Assembly (NCBI GenBank): GCA_963753485.1
Contig: CAVWCL010000008.1
Coordinates: 124,001 to 188,000, forward strand
Length of the DNA: 64,000 nt
From: CAWDLX01 sp963753485
Lineage (GTDB): Bacteria; Actinomycetota; Actinomycetes; Mycobacteriales; Micromonosporaceae
Reading direction: 5' to 3'
Under the pieces are notes generated by a model, which made no database searches, was not told the DNA's origin, and saw only the letters and a program-made list of their open reading frames with translations. Made by a program: the position numbers and the translations under genes. Of the stretch, positions 35,874-43,423 are shown in pieces (position 1 is the first letter of the stretch; each line of letters begins with the position of its first letter).

Positions 35874-38060
35874 ATGGACAGTTCATCGTCGTCAGAGTTG
35901 TTGGTAGTTAACGATCAGCAGGTAAGGTTTACGTCTTTCCTGGTCAAGGTTGCGTCCCGGTGCAACATCAAATGCGACTACTGCTACATGTATGAGCACA
36001 GTGACCAGGGCTGGCGGGACCAGCCTCACCTGATGAGCGAGGACACGCGGCACGCGGTAGCCGAGCGGCTGGGCGAGTACGCCGCCTCGGCCGGGCTCGA
36101 CCGGATTCTGGTCATCTTCCACGGGGGTGAGCCGCTGTTGGCGGGCGCCGCGACGTTGGCGGCGTTCGCCGACGATGTCCGAACCAAACTGCCGGCCTCG
36201 ACGAAGGCTGACTTCTCCGTGCAGACCAATGGCGTCCTTCTCGATGACGACTCGATCGAAGCACTCGGTACGGCCGGGATCGCTGTCTCCTTGTCGATCG
36301 ACGGGCCGCAGCATGCGAACGACCGTCATCGGCACTCCGCCGCTGGGGAGTCCACGTTTGCCGCGGTAGCCGACGCTCTGGCCCGGTTGGAACGACGGCC
36401 CGACATCTTCGCCGGTGTCATCGCTGTGATCGATCCGGCAGTGCCGCCGGAGGACGTGCTGGGCTTCTTTGCGGCGCGGCCGTTGCCGAGTCTCGACTTG
36501 CTGCTGCCCGACGCGAACCATCAACGCCCACCTGCGGGCCGTGACGCCGAGCCGGCCCGGTATCGCGACTGGCTCATCGACGCCTTCGACCTGTGGTACG
36601 ACCGGTATTCGCATCTGCCCGTCCGGACATTCGACGCACTCCTCGCCGCCGTCGCGGGTCTCCCGGGAGGAACGGACGCCTTCGGCTTCGGCGACGTCAG
36701 CCTGCTGACCATCGAAACCGACGGCACCTATCACGACCTCGACGTCCTTAAGATCACACAGCCGGGTCAGACTGCCCTCGGTGCCGATCTCACCACCATG
36801 TCGATTGCGGATGTGGCGGACTCGCCGAAGCTCGCCGCCCACCGCCAGCTGCTCACCCGCGACGGCCTCTCCGACACCTGTCAGGCATGCCCAGTGGTCG
36901 ACGTCTGCGGTGGCGGGTCCGTGCCGCACCGCTACGGAGACAACGGTTTCGCCAACCCCACGGTGTACTGCCGAGAGATGCTCGCGCTGATCCAACACGT
37001 TCAGCGCCGAATGCGATCCACCGTCGCGGAACAGCGCGACGAGCGGGCAGCCCGAGGCGCAGCCGACCGTCTCGACCTTGCCGCCTTCGAGCAGGCCGCG
37101 ACCGCGACGAACGTCGTAGAGACGCTGATGAGCGACTGGCGCCATGCCGCGTCCGCCGACATCCGGGCGCTGGCTGTCCAGCTGCTGGCCACCGGCACGC
37201 TCGCCGACGAGGACCGCGCTGCCCTGCAAGCCCTCGCAGACGCCGACGACGAGCGGCTCGGCCGCGTCGCGACCAGGCCAAGTGTCGTGCTCTGGACCAG
37301 GATCGGAACCGACGAACGGTTCGGCACACCGCTGCGGCGGCCCGACGGCACGGAGGTGCGGTTCGACCCGGCCTACGCGGCCACAGTGGCACAGATGATG
37401 GACGAGCCACTCGATACACCCGTGCGCGTCCACCGCGACAACCCGTGGCTTCGCATGCCATTCAGCGAACCCATCGTGTTCGCCGATGAAACCGACGCGG
37501 CCCGCGGGCGTGACCTCGTCGCACGGGCCATGCCGCTCATCATGGAGTACGACCCCGCGCTGGCCGCCGAGATCCGGCTGATCAGTCCGGAGATCCAGTT
37601 CGTCCGCGACATCTCCGCACACCCCGACAAGGTCGTCTCCTTCAGCGACGACGTCGTGCCCGGAGCCCTCTACCTCGGACTGGGCAGCCATGCCGGCGGC
37701 GTAGACGTCTACGATCTCGCGGACAGCCTGATCCACGAACACCGCCACCAGAAGCTCTACCTGCTCGGCCGGGAAGTCGAACTGGTTTCCGCCGACCGGC
37801 CGCTCATCACCTCACCATGGCGGGAGGAGCCACGACCACCCAGCGGGCTCCTGCACGCCGCCTGGGTGTTCGTCGAGCTACGACGGTTCTGGCACTACGT
37901 CGACCGACACGCGACCGCCGATGTCCGGGCCCGCGCAGCCAGCCAGATCGCTGTCACCGACCAGCGACTGACGCAGGCCTGGCAGACCCTGGCAACCGTC
38001 GACCTCACCCCCGCCGGTCGTTACCTCACGGCCGTGCTGGAGCAGCGGTCCCGATCGTGA
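35874..38060 (+). CDS. Radical SAM/SPASM maturase fused to HExxH peptide-modification domain
   Basis: 728 residues. N-terminal radical SAM domain with the cluster motif SRCNIKCDYCYMY (Cys 30, 34, 37), then FHGGEPLL and VQTNGVLL. A SPASM-type auxiliary cluster region near residue 340 reads CQACPVVDVCGGGSVPHRYG with a later YC. The C-terminal half ends in LIHEHRHQKL (HExxH, ~residue 620) followed by HAAWVFVELRRFWHYV. This is the FxsB-like layout with an HExxH domain; radical SAM halves of this group form side-chain crosslinks, and HExxH domains are now annotated as 2-oxoglutarate-dependent peptide beta-hydroxylases. ATG 35874. Its stop overlaps the next gene (GTGA). Confidence 0.88.
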   Translation: MDSSSSSELLVVNDQQVRFTSFLVKVASRCNIKCDYCYMYEHSDQGWRDQPHLMSEDTRHAVAERLGEYAASAGLDRILVIFHGGEPLLAGAATLAAFADDVRTKLPASTKADFSVQTNGVLLDDDSIEALGTAGIAVSLSIDGPQHANDRHRHSAAGESTFAAVADALARLERRPDIFAGVIAVIDPAVPPEDVLGFFAARPLPSLDLLLPDANHQRPPAGRDAEPARYRDWLIDAFDLWYDRYSHLPVRTFDALLAAVAGLPGGTDAFGFGDVSLLTIETDGTYHDLDVLKITQPGQTALGADLTTMSIADVADSPKLAAHRQLLTRDGLSDTCQACPVVDVCGGGSVPHRYGDNGFANPTVYCREMLALIQHVQRRMRSTVAEQRDERAARGAADRLDLAAFEQAATATNVVETLMSDWRHAASADIRALAVQLLATGTLADEDRAALQALADADDERLGRVATRPSVVLWTRIGTDERFGTPLRRPDGTEVRFDPAYAATVAQMMDEPLDTPVRVHRDNPWLRMPFSEPIVFADETDAARGRDLVARAMPLIMEYDPALAAEIRLISPEIQFVRDISAHPDKVVSFSDDVVPGALYLGLGSHAGGVDVYDLADSLIHEHRHQKLYLLGREVELVSADRPLITSPWREEPRPPSGLLHAAWVFVELRRFWHYVDRHATADVRARAASQIAVTDQRLTQAWQTLATVDLTPAGRYLTAVLEQRSRS

Positions 38061-39067
38061 ACACTCTGGCCCTTTCCGTTCCCGCCACACGACTCCCGGC
38101 CGACGCCGCTCCACGCGACGAGATCCTGACCAGCTACTTCGCCGAACGGATCCCCAACTCCGCGCCGACCGCTGATGGAGACTGGGCGATCACTGTCAGC
38201 GTGCCTCCCTCCGCCGAGTTCTATGTCGACCCCCGCATCGAGGAGGGACTGCGCTGGTGGGGCTGCTCCGTGACCGACGTCCCGTTCGCCCACCGCACGA
38301 CACGCGGAGTCTTCGTCGGCCTCTCCGACGCCTGGGCCCTACTGTCGATGAGCGAATGGCTGGCACGCCAGCCATCGGCGCCACCGCATGCCACGATCAT
38401 CCACCTCGATGATCACGACGACCTGATGTGCCCCCGTCTTCGTGCCGACGACGGACGCTTCACCGACCTGCTCACCGGACGGCCGGTGCACCTCGATGAC
38501 CCTGTATCGGTTGCCGGCGCCATCAGCAGCGGCGCTGTAGGGATGGGCAGCTTCCTCACCCCGATGCTGCACACATTGCCGTCGGTCGATATCCTCCACC
38601 TCTGCGATACCGCCTACGCTCGTACACGTGCGGATCAGTTCTGGGTCGTACGCGCCACCGAACCCGACACGATCCTCGCCCCAGATGCCCGTCGACCGTC
38701 CATACAGCTAGTGCCGACCGCTGACGGGGCATCGATGCCCGAACGAACATCGGGGACCTACCAGGCTGGGGATGACGAAACCAAGCTTTTCGCCGACATC
38801 AACGACGGGCCGATCCTGCTCCACATTGACCTTGACTTCTTCAACAACCGGTTCGACGGGGACTCCGACTGGCGGGAAAGCACCGACCGACACGACCCGA
38901 GCCACGAGCATGTGATGCAGCGCGTCGAGCAGGTGGTAGACGCATTGATGCCACTTCGCCATAGAATCGTCGATGTGGCAATCGGTATCTCACCAGGATT
39001 CTTCCCCGCCGAGCTGTGGGCTCCGGTCTGCGGCGCCCTCATCAAAGACCTCGCCGTCGACCAGTAG
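38057..39067 (+). CDS. UPF0489-like putative peptide arginase
   Basis: 336 residues from a GTG overlapping the maturase stop. Metal-site text of the arginase/UPF0489 fold is visible: ATIIHLDDHDDLMCPRL, then LLHIDLDFFNNRFDGDSD, and near the end VDVAIGISPGFFPAELW. UPF0489 proteins include peptide arginases that convert Arg to ornithine inside RiPP precursors (OspR type). The precursor here has three Arg in its 12-residue tail, consistent with that role. Substrate and reaction are inferred; the metal-ligand pattern should be checked by structure prediction. The long frame before 38057 is shadow of the maturase gene. Confidence 0.7.
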   Translation: MNTLALSVPATRLPADAAPRDEILTSYFAERIPNSAPTADGDWAITVSVPPSAEFYVDPRIEEGLRWWGCSVTDVPFAHRTTRGVFVGLSDAWALLSMSEWLARQPSAPPHATIIHLDDHDDLMCPRLRADDGRFTDLLTGRPVHLDDPVSVAGAISSGAVGMGSFLTPMLHTLPSVDILHLCDTAYARTRADQFWVVRATEPDTILAPDARRPSIQLVPTADGASMPERTSGTYQAGDDETKLFADINDGPILLHIDLDFFNNRFDGDSDWRESTDRHDPSHEHVMQRVEQVVDALMPLRHRIVDVAIGISPGFFPAELWAPVCGALIKDLAVDQ

Positions 39068-39072
39068 ACGCC

Positions 39073-39549
39073 GTGGCAACCAGCAGGCCCGCCGCAGGCC
39101 GCAAACCACGCCGACCTGTACGGCGACGCACCCCGCCGCCCACAAGCGTCCGCAGCGGCATCCGGCCGCCCGTCAACCCCGACCAGGTACGCCTCGAGCG
39201 AGGAAACGGAAGCGCCGGTCGTGGGGGCGGACCGGGCGGAGGCTACTGGCACATCTACGTCGACGACACCAGAGCGGGCAACATTTTCGTCAACGTCATC
39301 GACACGCCGCCACTCGGCACCCACGCGAGCATCCAGATCCATGTCAACCAGTCCTGGCAGGGCCGGGGCGTCGGACGAGTCGCCTACCGCCTGGCCGCCG
39401 AGGCCAGCGACCACGACACCATCTACGCCCACGTCGGCAAATCCAACCTCGCCTCCCGTACCGCCGCCGAGCGCGGCGGCTACACAATCCACGATGCCTC
39501 GGGCCGCGAGCTCATCATGGTCTGGAGACGACCCGGCAGACACCGGTGA
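39073..39549 (+). CDS. GNAT-family N-acyltransferase in RiPP operon
   Basis: 158 residues from GTG 39073, five bases after the arginase stop. The N-terminal ~50 residues are basic and Pro-rich (RKPRRPVRRRTPPP). The GNAT core follows: ASIQIHVNQSWQGRGVGRVA (the acyl-CoA pyrophosphate loop R/Q-G-x-G-x-G/A) and SNLASRTAAERGGYTIHDAS. In other RiPP pathways (selidamide-type), GNAT enzymes acylate ornithine or lysine side chains. Here it could acylate ornithine made by the preceding enzyme. The end overlaps the next gene (GTGA). It could instead modify an unrelated amine. Confidence 0.8.
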   Translation: MATSRPAAGRKPRRPVRRRTPPPTSVRSGIRPPVNPDQVRLERGNGSAGRGGGPGGGYWHIYVDDTRAGNIFVNVIDTPPLGTHASIQIHVNQSWQGRGVGRVAYRLAAEASDHDTIYAHVGKSNLASRTAAERGGYTIHDASGRELIMVWRRPGRHR

Positions 39550-40163
39550 TCGGCTGGCTGGACCTACCGTGGCTGGATCTGCCGGCAAGCGTCCGCGTCG
39601 ATATCCTCGGAGTCCTGGCATACGGCAAGCCCGCCATCCGCATCCCCCTCCGCAACACAGTCACCGGCCGCGTCACGGACGTGATCACAGCAGTTGGCTG
39701 GTCAGCGGCCCGCGACGGCGAGTACCTCGTGGCCGCACCGACCCTCGAACTCGCCAGGCACATCCTCGACGTCGACCGCAGCACCCAACCACACGCCTTG
39801 GAATTAGGTCTGCTCCTCGGGTACCCCGAATGCTGCACGCGGGCCGCCGCAACCGCAGGTGAGGAGAACATCGACGCTCATGCCGCCCGGCTCGGTGCGG
39901 CATGTGACCGGGTTGGCACCCCCGACCTCGACCCCCGAGGGTACGGGGGAGGCATCGCCTTGGTCCCGTACGTCGCATGCTCACCACGCTGCCTGCGAGC
40001 CATGCGGCACGCAGAGGCGGCACGACGACACATCACGGGCACCGCGCGCACGGCAGAAGCCCGAGAGCCCTGGATGACTTGGCTGCGTGCTCACGACACC
40101 CTGCAGCGAAGGCGAAAGACCCGCAGCACCGAACGGGCGCCCGGCTCAGCACCACGCGATTGA
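39546..40163 (+). CDS. DUF483-like Cys-containing protein, last gene of RiPP operon
   Basis: 205 residues from a GTG overlapping the GNAT stop. The first part is strand-rich (ILGVLAYGKPAIRIPLRNTV). The centre has LELGLLLGYPECCTRAAATA and then VPYVACSPRCLRAMRHAEAA, the paired Cys-Cys and Cys-x-x-x-Cys pattern of DUF483 proteins, perhaps metal-binding. DUF483 has no established biochemistry. Tight coupling to the acyltransferase argues for a role in the same pathway, possibly an additional redox or chaperone step. Confidence 0.65.
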   Translation: MIGWLDLPWLDLPASVRVDILGVLAYGKPAIRIPLRNTVTGRVTDVITAVGWSAARDGEYLVAAPTLELARHILDVDRSTQPHALELGLLLGYPECCTRAAATAGEENIDAHAARLGAACDRVGTPDLDPRGYGGGIALVPYVACSPRCLRAMRHAEAARRHITGTARTAEAREPWMTWLRAHDTLQRRRKTRSTERAPGSAPRD

Positions 40164-40330
40164 CACCGCTGGACTTGTTGATCTTGATGATGGTCAGACC
40201 CTGGTTCACTCCCTCGGTACCGAACAAGACCAGGGCTACTGGCAAGGCCGACCGGTGGGAATCTGGACTGGTCCATGCACTGGGCAATACGGTCAGACGT
40301 TTCGTCGGGGCAGGCAACGTCCGGCGAAGC

Positions 40331-43195
40331 TCAGACCTGGTCAGCGCGGTGCTCCACCCCGGTGGTGGAGGATCTGAGACTTTGCTGATTGCCCGCCCGT
40401 CGTCGCCATTCAGCGAGGCTCTCCCGGGTGGTTTGAACAAGGGGGTGGTAAGGACCGAGCGACCGAACTTGATCGGCAAGAAGCGACTCGAAGCTCGCTG
40501 CGGCCCCCGCCGCATCGCTGGTCTCGCCTTGCCAGTGAGCGAGGTTACTTCGGGTGGCCAGCGTGTCGGGGTGCTCAGGGCCGAGGACTCGCAACGAGTC
40601 CGCAAGCAGATCGATGAACGCGGTGTAGGCGGCCGTTGTGTCACCCGCCTGCCCTTGCCACCAGGCAAGGTCGCCCCGCGTGGCCAAGGTCTCCGGATGG
40701 TCAGCGCCGAGCACCCGTAACCGGTCGGCAAGCAGTACCTCGAACGCGGCCGCGGCGCCGGCCGCATCCCCTGCCTGCCCTCGCCACCAGGCAAGATTGC
40801 CCCGCGTGGCCAAGGTCTCCGGATGGTCAGCGCCGAGCACCCGTAACCGGTCGGCAAGCAGTACCTCGAACGCGGCCGCGGCGCCGGCCGCATCCCCTGC
40901 CTGCCCTCGCCACCAGGCAAGATTGCCCCGCGTGGCCAAGGTCTCCGGATGGTCAGCGCCGAGCACCCGTAACCGGTCGGCAAGCAGTACCTCGAACGCG
41001 GCTGCGGCGCCGGCCGCATCCCCTGCCTGCCCTCGCCACCAGGCAAGGTCGCCTCGCGTGGCCAAGGTGTCGTGGTGGTCGGGGCCGAGCACTCGCAGAT
41101 CGTCGGCTAGCAACGCCTCGAAGGCTGCGACGGCACCGGCCTGATCGCCAGCCTCGCCTTGTTGCCAATACAGGTGTCCCCTGGTGGCCAGGGTATCCGG
41201 GTGGTCCGCGCCTTGCACCCTCAGAGAATCGGCGAGGAGCATCCTGAACGCGTCTGCGGCACCGCCAGCGTCGCCGGCACTGCTGAGTGATTGGGCAAGG
41301 TTGCTTCGGTTAGCCAAGGTGTGGGGATGGTCGGGGCCGAGCACCCGCAGCCGGTCGGCAAGCAGTACCTGAAATGCGGCCGCGGCGCCCGCCGCGTCCC
41401 CTGCCTGTCCTCGCCACCAGGCAAGGTCGCTGCGTGCGGTTAGGGTTTCGGGGTGCTCCGGCCCGAGCACGCGCAAGAAGTCGGGGATCAGAACCTCGAA
41501 TGTTGCCGCAGCGCCAGCGGCGTCCCCTGCGCATCCGCGCCACCAGGCGTTGCCGGCGCGGGCGGTTAGGGCATCGACGTGGCTTGGCTCGAGCCGATCG
41601 GCGATATCGACTGCGAGCTGCTCGAAATGTTGGACGGCGGCCGCGACGAGTCCTGCTTCCCCGAGGCCGTGGCCGAAACGGAACAAGAGTCTGTGGACGC
41701 CCCGATGCCACAGGTGGTCCTCGGCGTTTCCCAGCAGAGCGCTCGCGTTCGCAAGCAGGATCTGGCTGAGCTGCGTATCGCGTTGTACGTCGGGCCAGAC
41801 ATCGAGGAGCGCGTCGGCAGCCGCAACAGTCGCTTGGGCCACAAGGTCCGGAGTGGATTGCTCCCTCGTGGTGCGTTGAACGAGCGCATGCACTCGTATC
41901 GTTGGCCGCTGAGCGTCATGCTCACCAGCAACAGCGAGGTTTAGTCGAGACAGGCAGGCGACGGCATCGCGTGCCGCGTCTGCGTCGAGGACGGGGAGTT
42001 CCCTGTCTGCTGCACCCTGGGTCCTGTGATGGGCTAGGAAATCCATCGTCGCCGGACTAGCCACCACGTCCGCGGGGATGCCGTTGGAGTCGAGCAGGCT
42101 CAACAAGACCAACATCGGATACGCCAGGCCGGGAGGGTGGAGTTGGTTGGCTGCCTCAACCGAGAGCAACCACGTCACCGCCACCGGGTTGGGATACTCG
42201 TCTGGGAGCGCGCCAGGCTCTGGCAGTAGCTCAGACAGGCGCCGACGCTGGTCGGCGAAGCGACGCCGATATTCCCCGCAATCAATGTTACGGTCGGTGA
42301 TGTAGGCGGCGGCTTGAGCCAGGGCCAACGGCAAGTAGGCAAGATCCTGGGCCATCCTCCCGGCTTGGGCCAGCCGATCGGGCCGGTGGCCGAACTTGTC
42401 GGTGAGGTATGCCTTCGCCTCCTCGGGGGTGAAGACTGCGACGTCCACCAGTTGGCCGTGGTTTTGTAAGGCGGCATCGCGCCTACGTGTGGTCAGCACA
42501 ACCCAGCCATTACCGCTTGCTGGCGGCCACCATTGATCCACGTGTCCCGGCTCCGATAGGTCGTCGAGTACCACCAGCCACCGGCGGTCCGTGGTGGCCA
42601 GCCAGTTCAGAATGCGTTTGGCGACGCCCGGGGCAGCGTCTTCTTCCGTGTTCAGAAGATCGGCCCATGCTTGGGCGTATCCAGATATGATCGATTCTCG
42701 ACTGCTCGCATTGATCCAAATGAGCACATCGACGGCACGGGCGTCCCACACGTTGCGTGCCAGGGCCGCCGCCGCCTGCGTTTTGCCGACCCCACCCAAA
42801 CCGGACAGAATCGTCACGCTAGCTCCGGCGTTGCTGCCCAGCACCAACTCCAGTCGGTCAGCGACGGCGCGGTGCTGGAAACAGTCCGCCGGGTTGGGTA
42901 TTGCGCCGACCAGCATGCGCTTAGGTGCTGGAGTGGAGCCATTGCCGGCTAACCCCGGCTGGGCAGGTCCGTCCGCCGTGGGCGACGGCTGCGATTTCGA
43001 AGTGCTCGTTATCCACAGGCTCAGTGGTATCAGCAAAATGACGTCGGCCAATGCGGCCAGAGCGAGAGCGACGTCCTGGCTCATGCCGAATATCGCGGCA
43101 CACGACAACCAAACCACGAAGAATGCCACGGCAGCCGCAACACACGTGATATAGATGCGAATGGTCCGATTCACACGGATTTTCCACAGTGGCAC
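40331..43195 (-). CDS. Membrane-anchored STAND NTPase (NB-ARC) with TPR repeats
   Basis: 954 residues. Two N-terminal membrane helices (TCVAAAVAFFVVWLSCAAIF; ALALAALADVILLIPLSLWI) precede an NB-ARC ATPase with Walker A SGLGGVGKTQAAAAL, Walker B WLVVLDDLSEP and VVLTTRRRDAA. The C-terminal ~400 residues hold about nine 42-residue TPR units of the pattern TLATRGNLAWWRGQAGDAAG. STAND proteins sense ligands and oligomerise; TPR-NB-ARC proteins (FxsT) also accompany FxsB-type RiPP systems, so a role with the neighbouring operon is possible, as is phage or stress sensing. The GTG start at 43195 is the first possible. Confidence 0.85.
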   Translation of the reverse strand: MPLWKIRVNRTIRIYITCVAAAVAFFVVWLSCAAIFGMSQDVALALAALADVILLIPLSLWITSTSKSQPSPTADGPAQPGLAGNGSTPAPKRMLVGAIPNPADCFQHRAVADRLELVLGSNAGASVTILSGLGGVGKTQAAAALARNVWDARAVDVLIWINASSRESIISGYAQAWADLLNTEEDAAPGVAKRILNWLATTDRRWLVVLDDLSEPGHVDQWWPPASGNGWVVLTTRRRDAALQNHGQLVDVAVFTPEEAKAYLTDKFGHRPDRLAQAGRMAQDLAYLPLALAQAAAYITDRNIDCGEYRRRFADQRRRLSELLPEPGALPDEYPNPVAVTWLLSVEAANQLHPPGLAYPMLVLLSLLDSNGIPADVVASPATMDFLAHHRTQGAADRELPVLDADAARDAVACLSRLNLAVAGEHDAQRPTIRVHALVQRTTREQSTPDLVAQATVAAADALLDVWPDVQRDTQLSQILLANASALLGNAEDHLWHRGVHRLLFRFGHGLGEAGLVAAAVQHFEQLAVDIADRLEPSHVDALTARAGNAWWRGCAGDAAGAAATFEVLIPDFLRVLGPEHPETLTARSDLAWWRGQAGDAAGAAAAFQVLLADRLRVLGPDHPHTLANRSNLAQSLSSAGDAGGAADAFRMLLADSLRVQGADHPDTLATRGHLYWQQGEAGDQAGAVAAFEALLADDLRVLGPDHHDTLATRGDLAWWRGQAGDAAGAAAAFEVLLADRLRVLGADHPETLATRGNLAWWRGQAGDAAGAAAAFEVLLADRLRVLGADHPETLATRGNLAWWRGQAGDAAGAAAAFEVLLADRLRVLGADHPETLATRGDLAWWQGQAGDTTAAYTAFIDLLADSLRVLGPEHPDTLATRSNLAHWQGETSDAAGAAASFESLLADQVRSLGPYHPLVQTTRESLAEWRRRAGNQQSLRSSTTGVEHRADQV
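40715..41092 (-). repeat. Three near-identical 126-bp tandem repeats inside TPR region
   Basis: Units begin at about 40715, 40841 and 40967 (same ccgtaaccggtcggcaagca string, spaced exactly 126 bp) and differ by only a few bases. Each encodes one 42-residue TPR. Neighbouring units are recognisable but diverged, so the array has recently expanded or been homogenised. Copy number may vary between strains or be collapsed in assemblies. Confidence 0.9.
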
Positions 43196-43423
43196 GCGCG
43201 CTCCGACCCCGCATCAAAATAGACCGTCGACCATCGAATGCTACCGAGGAACCGGCCGATGGCACCGCAGGAGACGAACTGCGAGTCTTGCGGAGCTCTT
43301 GCTCGTCCAGGGTGTTCTGGTTTGCGGCAATTTGCCCAGGTCCACCGACTCCGTGTTTGCCCGCCCGTATGGATCGGGCCCACCGTGGGAAATAGATGTA
43401 TTGGTCGCGGCTGGGGAGGGGCG
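43196..43423. other. Divergent promoter region, STAND gene / integrase
   Basis: 228 bp carrying the promoters of the leftward STAND gene and the rightward integrase. The integrase frame is open across it, but the strong GGGGAGGGGCG before 43424 fixes the start there. No other feature seen. Confidence 0.4.

Noticed and set aside
35892..37748. Antisense frame (618 codons) over the radical SAM gene
   Set aside because: Shadow; the sense strand carries all catalytic motifs.
40033..41046. Repetitive leftward frame with repeated RSRYCLPTGYGCSAL units
   Set aside because: Out-of-frame reading of the 126-bp TPR repeats.
40715..41092. CRISPR-like array
   Set aside because: Repeats are 126 bp, contiguous without spacers and in frame within a TPR protein.
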